In this document: one piece after another, positions 1-9,285 of the stretch
How positions within the stretch are numbered: position 1 is the stretch's first letter
Layout of the letters: every line of letters begins with the position of its first letter
Source: Lachnospiraceae bacterium UBA3310
GTDB lineage: Bacteria > Bacillota > Clostridia > Lachnospirales > Lachnospiraceae
Assembly: GCA_002361355.1 (NCBI GenBank)
Contig: DESQ01000048.1
Location: 112,539-176,538, forward strand
Length of the DNA stretch: 64,000 nucleotides
Direction of reading: 5' to 3'
Made by a program: the position numbers and the translations under genes
Notes under the pieces: model-generated
What the model was told of the DNA's origin: nothing
Databases searched by the model: none
The model's input: the letters and a program-made list of their open reading frames with translations, nothing else

Positions 1-423
1 GTTCCAAATAATTATATAGCGTCTGCGCGCTAACTGTGCGGTTCACACTCTTAAAATAATTCAAAATCCCCTTTGCTGAAAAGGTCTGGGATGGGTTCAG
101 CATCAGATACTCCATAATGCGGTTGATTAAATCAACCTCTTTCGCCCCTGTTCTCTGAACAATGTCCCGCAGCACAATGGAATTATATAAATCCTGCAAT
201 ATTCGATAAAGGAAAACGGAGTGACGCGGAAACTCACATACCTGCCCGACAACAAAGTCGCCAATTCGCCCGACAACAGCTTTCCATTAGACCCGGTGAT
301 AAAAATACTTACATCCCAAGTCGCCCGAAACGAATTGATCACACGTTCAAATTCATTTACCATCTGTATTTCATCAAAGAAGAGATAATATTTCCTTTCG
401 TTTGCTCTTAATTTATGTAATTA
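1..423 (-). pseudogene. Remnant of an AAA_14/DUF4143 ATPase gene
   Basis: Three pieces of one ATPase family are recognisable on the minus strand. A Walker B-like stretch (LFFDEIQ) and the following ITGSN sensor-like segment and 'PFSFIEY' strand lie at about 215-410. In a second frame, residues reading YNSIVLRDIVQRTGAKEVD at about 125-200 match the middle of the DUF4143 half, which continues to the left edge. The Walker A region is absent, an in-frame TAA lies just upstream, and the 50-70 residues normally found between 'FIEY' and the 'LYNSIVLRD' helix are missing with a frame change. The gene is therefore 5'-truncated and internally deleted. The family match is from motifs only; the remnant is unlikely to make an active ATPase. 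Confidence 0.6.
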
Positions 424-439
424 TAATAGAATATTCTGC

Positions 440-479
440 AAAAAAGTAAAGTTATTTTGATTCATCAAAATAACTTTAC
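440..479 (-). terminator. Rho-independent terminator of the glycan operon
   Basis: Positions 446-460 and 465-479 form a perfect 15-bp inverted repeat with a 4-nt loop. On the minus strand it is followed directly by a run of six T (440-445). It lies 22 bp after the stop codon of the last glycan gene and is the natural 3' end of the locus. Confidence 0.9.
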
Positions 480-501
480 CCTGGCATCTCCTGAAATAAT
501 T

Positions 502-1632
502 CTAAAACAATCCCTTCACCGTCTGCACAATCTGTTCCATCTCTTCATCCGTATTCTTGATATCGCTGGGCAGACACAGCCCCCTCGCAAAGATATCCTC
601 GCCCACACTCTTTCCGTCCTTGTCATGGGGCCAGAAATCGCAGTTTGCAAAAACCGGCTGCATGTGCATGGGTTTCCAGATCGGCCGGGTCTCCGCGTTG
701 AGTTTTTCATCCAGCGTATCCATGATCATATCGGGCGTGATTCCACAATCCGCCGAAATCGTCATACAGGAGAGCCAGTTATTGGCATCTCCATCCGCAT
801 TCATGGGATTCATCTGAATCGCCGGAATATCCGCAAACGCCTTCCGATAATACTCATAGATAGCCTTTTTCTTCGCCTTATGCTCCTCTAAATGCATAAG
901 CTGCCCCCTTCCGATTCCCGCCGTGACATTGCTCATACGGTAGTTATACCCGATCTGGGAATGCTGATAGTATCTGGCGGGGTCTCTGGCCTGCGTCGCC
1001 AAAAAGGTAACTTTCTTGGCTGCCTCCTCCTCTGCGGAGACAAACATACCGCCCCCTGAGGTGGTAATGATTTTATTGCCGTTAAAAGAGTAAATCCCAT
1101 ACTTGCCGAATGTTCCGGTATATTTCCCACGGTAGGTACTGCCCAGCGATTCCGCCGCGTCCTCGATCAGAGGCGTACCGTGAGCCTGACAGATCTCCAT
1201 GATCTCATCCAGTTTCGCGGGCGTGCCATAGAGATGCACACAAATCACCGCTTTCGGGTTCGGATATTTCTCGTAAGCCCGTTTTAGAGCCTGCGGGGAC
1301 ATATCCCAGGTATCCGGTTCCGCGTCGATAAGCACCGGCGTGCCGTTCTCATAGACAATCGGGTTGCAGGAAGCGGAAAAGGTCAGATCCGATACGAACA
1401 CCACATCTCCCTGTTTTACCTCCAGAAGCCGGAGCGCCATATGGATCGCCGCCGTACCGGAAGATAAGGCCGCCGCATGACCACAGCCCGTATAGTCAGC
1501 CATTTCCTTTTCAAAGGCGTTCACATTAGGCCCAAGGGGCGCTATCCAGTTCGTATCAAATGCCTCCTGCACAAATGCCTGCTCCTCCCCATGCATGGTG
1601 GGTGACGACATATAAATCCTTTTTCTCTCCAT
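502..1632 (-). CDS. DegT/DnrJ/EryC1-family sugar-nucleotide aminotransferase (PglE-like)
   Basis: PLP-dependent aminotransferase of 376 residues, full length for the family. The Schiff-base lysine is K187 in the context SFNGNKIITTSGGG, which is the form seen in PglE-type enzymes; the PLP-binding aspartate lies in IEDAAES (about 157-163). PglE converts UDP-4-keto-6-deoxy-GlcNAc to the 4-amino sugar in the cytoplasm. The gene lies 6 bp after a PglF-like dehydratase gene, which makes this pair a UDP-4-amino-4,6-dideoxy-GlcNAc module. No PglD-type hexapeptide acetyltransferase is adjacent, so a full bacillosamine route is not shown. The start has a good AGGAG site 9 bp upstream. Exact substrate is inferred from the neighbour. 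Confidence 0.85.
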   Translation of the reverse strand: MERKRIYMSSPTMHGEEQAFVQEAFDTNWIAPLGPNVNAFEKEMADYTGCGHAAALSSGTAAIHMALRLLEVKQGDVVFVSDLTFSASCNPIVYENGTPVLIDAEPDTWDMSPQALKRAYEKYPNPKAVICVHLYGTPAKLDEIMEICQAHGTPLIEDAAESLGSTYRGKYTGTFGKYGIYSFNGNKIITTSGGGMFVSAEEEAAKKVTFLATQARDPARYYQHSQIGYNYRMSNVTAGIGRGQLMHLEEHKAKKKAIYEYYRKAFADIPAIQMNPMNADGDANNWLSCMTISADCGITPDMIMDTLDEKLNAETRPIWKPMHMQPVFANCDFWPHDKDGKSVGEDIFARGLCLPSDIKNTDEEMEQIVQTVKGLF

Positions 1633-1638
1633 GATTTT

Positions 1639-3516
1639 CTACTCCTCCTGATCCTGATAGTGATAGGTCGGCACGATCTTTTGAATCAGCGGCCTGATAT
1701 CTGAGCTCTCAATCTGGGACTCGTCCTTTAACTCCTTCAACTGCGCAAAAAATTCATGTTCATCCAATTCGATCGGCTTGCCGATGTGAATCATGCGGTT
1801 GGCCGTATCTTTCATGCCTTCCTCATCCATCAGGAGTTCCTCATAAAGCTTCTCTCCGGGACGAAGGCCCGTAAATTCTATCTTGATATCCTCCCCCACA
1901 CGATAACCCGAAAGCTTGATCAGGTTCTCCGCCAGCGTAAGGATTTTAACCGGCTCGCCCATATCCAGAACGAAAATTTCCCCGCCCTTTGCGTATGCGC
2001 CCGCCTGCAATACCAGCGACACCGCCTCCGGTATGGTCATAAAATACCGGATAATGTCAGGATGCGTGACCGTGACCGGCCCGCCCGCCGCAATCTGCTT
2101 GCGGAAAAGAGGAATGACACTGCCGTTACTGCCAAGCACATTTCCGAAACGCACCGCCACAAACTCCGTCTCATAATGCTTATCAAAGGTCTGGATAATC
2201 ATCTCGCAGATGCGCTTGCTGGCGCCCATAATATTCGTGGGATTCACCGCCTTATCGGTGGAGATCATGACAAACCGCTTTACACCGCTCATCGCAGCCG
2301 CCTGTGCCGTCTTGAATGTGCCAAAGACATTGTTCTTGATGGCTTCTGTCGGGCTGTCCTCCATCAACGGCACATGCTTATGGGCCGCCGCGTGATAGAC
2401 AATGTTTGGTTTGTATTTGGAAAAAATGTAGTTCATCCGGTTCGTATTGCGCACAGAGGCAATCAATACCACCAGATTGAGTTCCGGATACTTCTGCCTC
2501 AATTCCTGCTGCACGTCATAAACCGAATTTTCATAGATGTCCACAATGACCAACTGCTTCGGCTTATGGTTCGCAATCTGTCTGCAAAGCTCACTGCCGA
2601 TGGAGCCGCCGCCGCCGGTGACAAGCACCACCTTCCCCTGTACATAACCGAGAATGGAATCCATATCCACGGTAATCGGTTCTCTGCCAAGCAGATCCTC
2701 CAGTTCCACGTCCCGCAGTTTGCTGACGTTTACCTCTCCGTTTACGAGCTGGTACATGCCCGGCAGGGAACGAAGTTTACAGTTTGTTTCCTTACAGATA
2801 TCAAGGATCTCTTTGATTTCCGTCCTGGGTGCGGAGGGCATGGCCACTATGATTTGATCCACATCGTAGATATCCGCGCATTCCACAATCTTGTCACGGC
2901 CGCCCGCAACCTTGATGCCCTGAATATATCTCCCCCATTTTCCCTTGTCATCATCAATGATACATTTAATAACCATGGTGGAGAAATTACTGTTCACAAT
3001 TTCCTTGATAATCAGATTGGCCGCCTCGCCGGCGCCGATCACCATGACAGAGATCAGATTCTTTTTATTCTGCTGCTTGTGTTTTAATCCCCGGAAAAAG
3101 CGATAGGAAAAACGGCTGGCAAAAATACAGACCACAAGCATAGCCAGATAAGCCGGATAATAGCTTCTTGGCACTGCCTGGCTCGTCACCTTAAAAAACT
3201 GCAGGCCCACGGCTCCCGCCACCATGGACAGCACGCATGCCACAACAATATTCTGCAGCTCCGTTTCTCCCGCGAAAGCCCACAAGCTGCTGTAGAGATG
3301 CATAATGTAAAAAATTACCAGCGTCACCACGATATTTATTGGCAGGAAATGCTCAATCGGCTGCATAAAATGCGCAGGAATTTCATCCAGATGAAAATCA
3401 TAGCGCCATAAAATAGCTATATAGCTGGCAAGAACAACGCTGATCACATCGTATATAATCAGGCATGTCCGTCTGTAAAACAATTTTGCATTGAAGGGTT
3501 TTCTTGTCTTTTCCAT
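1639..3516 (-). CDS. Membrane-anchored UDP-GlcNAc 4,6-dehydratase (PglF/WbpM/CapD type)
   Basis: The protein has 625 residues with four or so N-terminal membrane helices, a first Rossmann-like region (VIGAGEAANLI, near 160) and a C-terminal SDR domain with TGGGGSIGSE near residue 300. The catalytic part reads STDKAVNPTNIMGASK: the usual Tyr of YxxxK is Met, as in WbpM and PglF. A late GLRPGEKLYEELL motif is also typical. Such enzymes dehydrate UDP-GlcNAc to UDP-4-keto-6-deoxy-GlcNAc at the inner face of the membrane. It is followed 6 bp later by the PglE-like aminotransferase and preceded by the Wzy_C gene. It is distinct from the soluble PseB at 32.9 kb, so the locus has two 4,6-dehydratases for two amino sugars. 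Confidence 0.9.
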   Translation of the reverse strand: MEKTRKPFNAKLFYRRTCLIIYDVISVVLASYIAILWRYDFHLDEIPAHFMQPIEHFLPINIVVTLVIFYIMHLYSSLWAFAGETELQNIVVACVLSMVAGAVGLQFFKVTSQAVPRSYYPAYLAMLVVCIFASRFSYRFFRGLKHKQQNKKNLISVMVIGAGEAANLIIKEIVNSNFSTMVIKCIIDDDKGKWGRYIQGIKVAGGRDKIVECADIYDVDQIIVAMPSAPRTEIKEILDICKETNCKLRSLPGMYQLVNGEVNVSKLRDVELEDLLGREPITVDMDSILGYVQGKVVLVTGGGGSIGSELCRQIANHKPKQLVIVDIYENSVYDVQQELRQKYPELNLVVLIASVRNTNRMNYIFSKYKPNIVYHAAAHKHVPLMEDSPTEAIKNNVFGTFKTAQAAAMSGVKRFVMISTDKAVNPTNIMGASKRICEMIIQTFDKHYETEFVAVRFGNVLGSNGSVIPLFRKQIAAGGPVTVTHPDIIRYFMTIPEAVSLVLQAGAYAKGGEIFVLDMGEPVKILTLAENLIKLSGYRVGEDIKIEFTGLRPGEKLYEELLMDEEGMKDTANRMIHIGKPIELDEHEFFAQLKELKDESQIESSDIRPLIQKIVPTYHYQDQEE

Positions 3517-3532
3517 ATCTGTATCCGTTTTT

Positions 3533-6061
3533 CTAAGCTTCGTCCTTTCGTATATCGACCAGCAGCGGCCCCATAGTCAGGAGCAGACTAAAAGCAATCG
3601 GACAGCAGGGATGAAAAATCCACTCTGTCAGTCCTGCCACCGCAAACAAAATCAATAGCGCGAGTGGAAACAGCGCACACTCCCTGTCCTCTCTGTGCCG
3701 TCGATAATAAAAACAAGCCTGCACAAACGTTCCTATCCCCAGCAGAAGGAATACGCCGCCCACAAAAATGCCGTGGTCGTATGCTACCTGTAAATAAATA
3801 TTGTGCGCATGGGCCAGATAATTGCCGTCAGGCTCCATGATGCCCATATCATCGTGTCCGTTTCTGTTAAGTCTCTTGTAATACTGTTCAAATATATACA
3901 GTCTTCCATTGGTAAAAGATTCCTCTTCCGCAGCCTCCGCCGCAGCCATATCCTCCGCAGAAGCGAGCAGCCTCTTCCCCCCGTTTTCCAAATACGGGCT
4001 TCTGTATTCCGACTCCCCGTTCCCTCTGCTGAAATAGAGGAACGCATTCAGGCACTTTTCCTCCGGAATGCCGAGCACCTTCATCTGAAAGGTCTGGATA
4101 AAACGCTCCACCGTAATGTAATAGTAGGAATCCATGTTCCTGCCGTGAACCAGTTCCGTAGGGAAATCCTCGATCTCATGCGCCCTGATGTCTGCGGCTG
4201 CCGCAGGCAGTGCCCTCTGCGCCGTAAATACAATGGGAAAACCCACAATCACGGCAAGCGCCATCATTCCCACTCCCCTTAAAAAATGCCGCCACTTTTC
4301 CCGAAGCGGGAACTTCTTTCCCGAAAAGAACGCCACCGGAATCACCACAACCGCCGTCACAAGAACCGCCAGATACCCGGTTCTGGATAGCGTAATCAAA
4401 AGATAGATGGCGGAAAGGCCAAACACCGCAAGCTCCTTATATGTGCCCGCCAGACAAGGCTTTCTTCCGTAGGCATCCATAAATTTGATCAGCGCGGCGC
4501 AAACCACCAGCGCAAGATACACAGCCGAAATCGTCACCGTATGAAAATGGAACGGATAGCGGTAATACCGGAAATACATATAGGGTCTGTGTAACAGACA
4601 GTAACCCACTGTTACAACAAAATGAAGCAATATCCCATTTACTATATTGTGCAGCAGCGCCGCCTTTTTTACACCAGATGCCATCCGCAGATAGCAAAGG
4701 GTAAAGGCACATACCAAAAAGACCGGCCATCCTCTGGTATTGCGGTAAAGAATCAGAAGCGCAAAGAAAACGCCCACCAAAATACCGTAGGGCACAGAGA
4801 TTCCACGAATTTTTCTTCTGCACAGAATCGTCAGCGTATTGAGGATGACAAACCCGGCGAGAATGCCCGCCCACACTGTCAGCTTCAAGGCCAAAAATTC
4901 CAACTCATCCGGCTCCGCCTTCCCCGCCAACACAGCCTTATCCACAAGCGCAGCCAGGGCACTTTTGTAATACATCGGCGCTGCCACTGCCGCCACCACG
5001 GCGTAAATCAGATTCATCCAGTTGAAAAGCTCCTTTTTCCCATAGGTGACAATCAGCGCAAGCGCAAAGAAAATAAGCACCTGTCTGTAGGCAACCGTGT
5101 GATGAATCTCATACAGGGCATTCATGTAGTTGCAGCATCCCCAGATTGCCCCCGCAAACATAACGGCCTGCAAATCCTCCTGCCACCTGTCCTGCAGTAC
5201 CCTGATCACTGTCCTGTCCGAGGCAAGCCCCGTCCTGTCATGGTTTACCGCATAAAGCCCCACTGCCACGGCGAGAATCACACCCAGCTCATAAAAGAGG
5301 ATAGAATAGATATCTGTCGTCAGAATATGTCCAGGGCCAATCGCTGCCGCACAGACTGCACCCGCTGCCACAATCAGCGGATTTAAGACAAAACGCACCG
5401 CACGCTCCACCGTTAGCAGTGTATTGCGCTCGGGATGCTTTCCATAATAAACAGCGCCAAACCATGTGACAAGCACGCCAAAAAGCAGGAAAGCCGCATC
5501 AAATACAAAGGTTTTTCCCTTGCGCAGAGGAACCTCATAGTCATAATCCGCAATCACACACCGTTTGGCGTCCTCCACACCGTCATAGGAACTCGCACTG
5601 ATATAAATATTGGCATTGTCCCCCGTATTATCGGCGTAAGCCACATGAAACTCCGATTCCACGCCCTGAAGCTGGAAGTAATAGTCCCGCCCCACCTCGG
5701 TGTCAATATTTACCTGCACCCTGCAATAACCGGGGATCGCCTCCATCTCCCCGGTATCTATCACCTGCTGCATAATCGACTGCATGGACGCATCGCGGAG
5801 CACAAAGTTAAACTTCTCCCCTCTGGTCACATCTGCCAGATAAATTTCGATATTTTTCAGTCTGTCATACTGGGCAATAAACCTCTGCTGGATCACATGA
5901 TCCGCATCGACCGCCTCAGAGATTGCCGCGTTTTCGCTGCCACTTGCAGACCGTATTTCCTCATGGATCAGACGAAACGGCCAGAGTACAAGCGCCGCAC
6001 ATACCACCAAAATCCAAACCGTACCGCAGATGGCTTGTCTTTTATTTAAAATTCGATTCAT
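3533..6061 (-). CDS. O-antigen ligase/polymerase-like membrane protein (Wzy_C family)
   Basis: An 842-residue protein with one N-terminal helix, a 150-residue extracytoplasmic segment and then ten or more hydrophobic helices. Near residue 740 it has the sequence LAHAHNIYLQVAYDHGI, which fits the conserved H-N-x-[YFL] plus distal Gly motif of the Wzy_C/O-antigen ligase family. Such proteins polymerise or transfer lipid-linked glycan at the outer face of the membrane. The N-terminal soluble insert is unusual for simple polymerases and may bind acceptor or polymer; that is inference. A sigma-A-like promoter just upstream (6096-6125) suggests that this gene and the two dehydratase/aminotransferase genes can be transcribed on their own. 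Its start has a GAGG site. Confidence 0.75.
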   Translation of the reverse strand: MNRILNKRQAICGTVWILVVCAALVLWPFRLIHEEIRSASGSENAAISEAVDADHVIQQRFIAQYDRLKNIEIYLADVTRGEKFNFVLRDASMQSIMQQVIDTGEMEAIPGYCRVQVNIDTEVGRDYYFQLQGVESEFHVAYADNTGDNANIYISASSYDGVEDAKRCVIADYDYEVPLRKGKTFVFDAAFLLFGVLVTWFGAVYYGKHPERNTLLTVERAVRFVLNPLIVAAGAVCAAAIGPGHILTTDIYSILFYELGVILAVAVGLYAVNHDRTGLASDRTVIRVLQDRWQEDLQAVMFAGAIWGCCNYMNALYEIHHTVAYRQVLIFFALALIVTYGKKELFNWMNLIYAVVAAVAAPMYYKSALAALVDKAVLAGKAEPDELEFLALKLTVWAGILAGFVILNTLTILCRRKIRGISVPYGILVGVFFALLILYRNTRGWPVFLVCAFTLCYLRMASGVKKAALLHNIVNGILLHFVVTVGYCLLHRPYMYFRYYRYPFHFHTVTISAVYLALVVCAALIKFMDAYGRKPCLAGTYKELAVFGLSAIYLLITLSRTGYLAVLVTAVVVIPVAFFSGKKFPLREKWRHFLRGVGMMALAVIVGFPIVFTAQRALPAAAADIRAHEIEDFPTELVHGRNMDSYYYITVERFIQTFQMKVLGIPEEKCLNAFLYFSRGNGESEYRSPYLENGGKRLLASAEDMAAAEAAEEESFTNGRLYIFEQYYKRLNRNGHDDMGIMEPDGNYLAHAHNIYLQVAYDHGIFVGGVFLLLGIGTFVQACFYYRRHREDRECALFPLALLILFAVAGLTEWIFHPCCPIAFSLLLTMGPLLVDIRKDEA

Positions 6062-6095
6062 AAGTTTCCTCTTACTAAATTTTAATCATTATTAT

Positions 6096-6125
6096 AGTAT
6101 ATCATAAATTCAGATGACACAACAA
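6096..6125 (-). promoter_or_regulatory. Putative sigma-A promoter for the last three glycan genes
   Basis: On the minus strand TTGTTG (6120-6125) and TATACT (6096-6101) are separated by 18 bp. They sit in the only A+T-rich gap between the DUF6020 gene and the Wzy_C-like gene. Confidence 0.5.
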
Positions 6126-6129
6126 AAAA

Positions 6130-7803
6130 TCATCCTTTTTTTCCAACAAACGCCTCTTCTCCCGGTTCCATAACCGCTATCCCCAGAAACAGCGGCAGAC
6201 CATACCAGAAAAAGAGCACATACCTTGGAAGATAGGTCGGCCCCAAAAGAACGGTAAGCCATAAGAGAAAAACCGGCAAAAAGGGGTATAGCATTTCATA
6301 CCTGCCGTTATTTAATAACCATGCAAAAAGAAATGCGTAAAACCAAAACATGGCGCCCGGCGAAAACAGCCATGAGATAACCGGCACCTTCTCCTTCCAA
6401 ACCTCCAAAGACAGCTTGCGGTACACTTCATTAAGCCATGGAATTTTGCTCTCCCGAACGCCCGGCGCTTCCACCTCATAGCCAAAATAGGAATTATCCT
6501 TGTAAGTGAAGGTGAAAACCGTGTTGCCTCCGTACACATTGATCACCGTGTCCGGATACCAGAAGCCGTAAGAGGTCATCCACCAGGCATTGAGATAAAT
6601 GAGCGGTTTTTTCATCCCCACCCGCAGCCAGAGTCCGGCATACTTCGCCTTATCCTTCGCAAAAGCCACATTGTCGAACCGGTATTTCACCGGGTCGGAA
6701 AGCCTCGGCGTATACAGGGAAAGCGCTTCCTCGGACAAAACCTCATGCAGAATCTCCCTGTCCTCCTCCGTGAAAACCTCCGGCGCATATTTGTAGGCTC
6801 TTGCCATCTGCTGAATGGGCACTGTCAACATTTCCTGATACTCACCGCTCTGGGCATGGAGCGCCGTCTTTAAGCCGCCGTTCACAAGCAGACATCCCGC
6901 CACCGCGCAGACCGTCAGGAAAAGCACCTGCCTCCACTGTTTTTTCTGTAAGAAAAGTAAAAAGGGAATCATCACAAGAAAGGCGTAAAAACCGTTGTTT
7001 CGAAGAAGCATCATCGCCATGCCGCTTACCACAAAGAGAAACCGCCAGCCTTTTGAAAGAAAGAACGCCTCCTGCGTCCCCATCTCCAGAAGGCAGATCA
7101 GCAAAAGCAGCAAAGCCAGCGTAAACAGCCCATCCTTAGCCGAGCACAAGGTAAACATCACCACCGTCGGAAACAGCCCCAGATAAACCAGACCCGCCAG
7201 GCGAAGCCCACGGGGGATTTTCCTTTCGCGAAGATATGCGAACAGAAACGTAAAACCTCCCGCTATCAGAACCATCTGCAAAACAGTGTAACAGGCAATA
7301 CCCAGATTATAGGAATCCGTCAGCTTATGAACGCCGCAGATCATCCCGCCCAAAAGAAGCACATGCACAAGGGGATGATGGGTAGAAAACGTTCTGGATG
7401 CCACCTGCACATACTCATCCTGCGCGTCATAGACGAAAAAGCCGGGGTACACCGCCAAAAACACGGGCAGCCAGCAGAGAAGAAGGAAAAGAAAAGAAAG
7501 CAGGACGGCATGTTGATCCGCCCATTCAAAAACATTTGTTATTTTATTGGGCAGTGGTTTTTTTTCCGGCATGCCTTTCAGCAACAGATCCAGCAGACGC
7601 CACAAAAGCCGTACCAATCCCGTGAAAATGACAGTCAGCACAAATACGAGTACCCACAACTGCCCGTCTTTCACATCCACATTTTCCACGCTGTCCAGCC
7701 GCCCGCCAAACAGGAGCGCCACCGCAAAGAAAAGGGAAAAAATGCCGGCAATCATACGGCTTCTGTTTTGTTTTCCTTTATCCTTAGCGCTCATCCCGCT
7801 CAT
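6130..7803 (-). CDS. DUF6020-family polytopic membrane protein, putative GT-C glycosyltransferase
   Basis: About 557 residues with about 11-13 predicted membrane segments. A short extracytoplasmic loop carries DAQDEY and THHPLVHVLL near residues 125-150, a pattern typical of DUF6020 proteins. The acidic pair in the first loop resembles GT-C transferases that use polyprenyl-phosphate sugars, but this role is inferred. I chose the ATG at 7803, which has AGGGAG 7-8 bp upstream, over the GTG two codons earlier. The 5' end overlaps the preceding GtrB-like gene by 20 bp, suggesting translational coupling. Together they could form a sugar-donor and transferase pair. Confidence 0.65.
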   Translation of the reverse strand: MSGMSAKDKGKQNRSRMIAGIFSLFFAVALLFGGRLDSVENVDVKDGQLWVLVFVLTVIFTGLVRLLWRLLDLLLKGMPEKKPLPNKITNVFEWADQHAVLLSFLFLLLCWLPVFLAVYPGFFVYDAQDEYVQVASRTFSTHHPLVHVLLLGGMICGVHKLTDSYNLGIACYTVLQMVLIAGGFTFLFAYLRERKIPRGLRLAGLVYLGLFPTVVMFTLCSAKDGLFTLALLLLLICLLEMGTQEAFFLSKGWRFLFVVSGMAMMLLRNNGFYAFLVMIPFLLFLQKKQWRQVLFLTVCAVAGCLLVNGGLKTALHAQSGEYQEMLTVPIQQMARAYKYAPEVFTEEDREILHEVLSEEALSLYTPRLSDPVKYRFDNVAFAKDKAKYAGLWLRVGMKKPLIYLNAWWMTSYGFWYPDTVINVYGGNTVFTFTYKDNSYFGYEVEAPGVRESKIPWLNEVYRKLSLEVWKEKVPVISWLFSPGAMFWFYAFLFAWLLNNGRYEMLYPFLPVFLLWLTVLLGPTYLPRYVLFFWYGLPLFLGIAVMEPGEEAFVGKKG

Positions 7804-8725
7804 CCACACACTCCCTAATCACATACTGGGGAGAATTATTCATGGAAATATACATCCTTCCGATATATTCGCCGATCAGCCCCAGCATCAAAAGAATCAA
7901 CCCGCAGAAAAACACAAACGACGCCATCAACGCGCTGAATCCCACAGGAACAGCCGGATTTAAAAATTTTTTGACAATCGTATAGATTCCGTAAACAAAT
8001 CCCCCACAGGCGGAAACCACACCAATCACTGTCGCAATCCGGAGCGGTTTTATACTAAAAGCCGTGAAACCGTTAAACCACAGCCCCAAAAGCTTTCCCA
8101 TCGTATAGCCGGAAGTTCCGATTTCGCGCTCCCTGTGCGTCACCTCCACATTGGCGATTTTTTTCGTGGTGCGGAGCACCAGCCCAATCACATAAGGATA
8201 GGGATTCTCATAGCGGATCATCTCCTGCGCTACAAATTTCTTCATTGCAAAGTAGCTGGAAATATAGAGTTCCTTCGGCTTTCCGAGCATAACACGGGTC
8301 ATCAGTTCATTGACCCTGCTGCCAAAATTGCGAAAAAGGGAATGCTGTTTATGCGTGTATTTGGCATAGACCACATCATACCCCTCTTCCAGTTTGGCAA
8401 GAAGCTTACCCGCCTCGTCGGCCGGCGTCTGCCCATCGTCATCCAGACAGATTACCACATCGCCGCGGGCATGCCGAAATCCCGCCATAAGCGCTGCGTG
8501 CTGCCCGAAATTTCTTGCAAGATTCACGCCGCAGATATCGTTCCGCTTTGCACACAGGGCACGGATCACCTCAAAGGTATCGTCCGGAGAAGCGTCGTTC
8601 ACCAGCACAATCTCGTACTCGTATCCGGACAACCCCTTCATCGTCGTATCAATCTCTTCCACCACCCTGCCAATCGTCTGTGCCGACCGGTAGCAGGGGA
8701 TCACAAAACTGACAAGTCTGCTCAT
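7784..8725 (-). CDS. GtrB/DPM1-like polyprenyl-phosphate glycosyltransferase (GT2)
   Basis: About 313 residues. The GT-A domain begins VSFVIPCYRS, has NDASPDDTF and the metal-binding LDDDGQTP motif, and is followed by two C-terminal membrane helices, as in GtrB, ArnC and DPM1. These enzymes move a sugar from a nucleotide donor to undecaprenyl phosphate at the cytoplasmic face. The chosen ATG at 8725 overlaps the stop of the preceding GNAT gene as ATGA and has a GGTGGGG site upstream. A second GtrB-like gene lies at 46.2 kb and a GtrA gene at 16.7 kb, so at least two Und-P-sugar donors are likely made. The sugar cannot be told from sequence. Confidence 0.85.
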   Translation of the reverse strand: MSRLVSFVIPCYRSAQTIGRVVEEIDTTMKGLSGYEYEIVLVNDASPDDTFEVIRALCAKRNDICGVNLARNFGQHAALMAGFRHARGDVVICLDDDGQTPADEAGKLLAKLEEGYDVVYAKYTHKQHSLFRNFGSRVNELMTRVMLGKPKELYISSYFAMKKFVAQEMIRYENPYPYVIGLVLRTTKKIANVEVTHREREIGTSGYTMGKLLGLWFNGFTAFSIKPLRIATVIGVVSACGGFVYGIYTIVKKFLNPAVPVGFSALMASFVFFCGLILLMLGLIGEYIGRMYISMNNSPQYVIRECVDERDER

Positions 8726-9285
8726 ACTTTTTCCCCACCTTGTATCATTTCCCATTCCGCACGTCCTATCTCCATAAAGAGAACTTCCCGCGCGCCCTGT
8801 TCCAGCATGACGGACTCCCGCCTGTCCTTTATCATTCGGAAACCCGCCTTTTCATAGCTTTTTCTCGCGCCAATATTATCCTCCAAAAAACGCAGGAATA
8901 TTTTTTGCAGCCGGAGTGTCTCAAAACCGTAATCCAGCGCCAGCTTCGCCGCCGCCGTGCCGTATCCCCGGCCAAGCGCCTCCTCTTCGCCAATAAAAAC
9001 GCCATATTCGGCCGTCCCCGCCACCCTGTCGATATCCCGCAGATAGACGCTGCCGATTCCCCTGTCTTTTCCACCCTGAACGGCTTTCCCGTCCTTTACG
9101 CAGATGATAAACTGCACCACCCGTCCCGGCTCCACCTGTTCGCGAATCCAGGCCATATGCCCTTCCTCCGTGAAAAGCTTCTGGTAGATAAAATTTTTTC
9201 TCACAAACTCCTTATTCCGCCATGTGACAATCTTCGCCGTGTCCGCTGCCGTCATGGGCCGCAGATATACCTTGTCCTCTCTCAT
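8722..9285 (-). CDS. GNAT acetyltransferase, candidate PseH
   Basis: The protein has 187 residues of GNAT fold, with an acetyl-CoA loop near GYGTAAAKLAL (about 121-131) and a C-terminal NIGARKSYEKAGF segment. The N-terminal pattern LRPMTAADTAKIVTWRN...VR..F....F.EEGHMAWI resembles PseH, which N-acetylates the 4-amino sugar in pseudaminic acid synthesis. PseB, PseC, PseG, PseI and PseF are all encoded in this locus, and this is the best candidate for the missing acetylation step. It could equally acetylate the PglE product. Start has GGGGAG 6 bp upstream; it overlaps both neighbours by 4 bp. Confidence 0.65.
   Translation of the reverse strand: MREDKVYLRPMTAADTAKIVTWRNKEFVRKNFIYQKLFTEEGHMAWIREQVEPGRVVQFIICVKDGKAVQGGKDRGIGSVYLRDIDRVAGTAEYGVFIGEEEALGRGYGTAAAKLALDYGFETLRLQKIFLRFLEDNIGARKSYEKAGFRMIKDRRESVMLEQGAREVLFMEIGRAEWEMIQGGEKV

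Noticed and set aside
446..479. Perfect inverted repeat as a regulator operator
   Set aside because: The directly adjacent T run and the position after the last operon gene make a terminator the simpler reading.
1756..3087. Long open frame (443 codons) on the plus strand
   Set aside because: Fully antisense to the PglF-like gene, His/Arg-rich with no family features; a by-product of G+C-rich codon use on the other strand.
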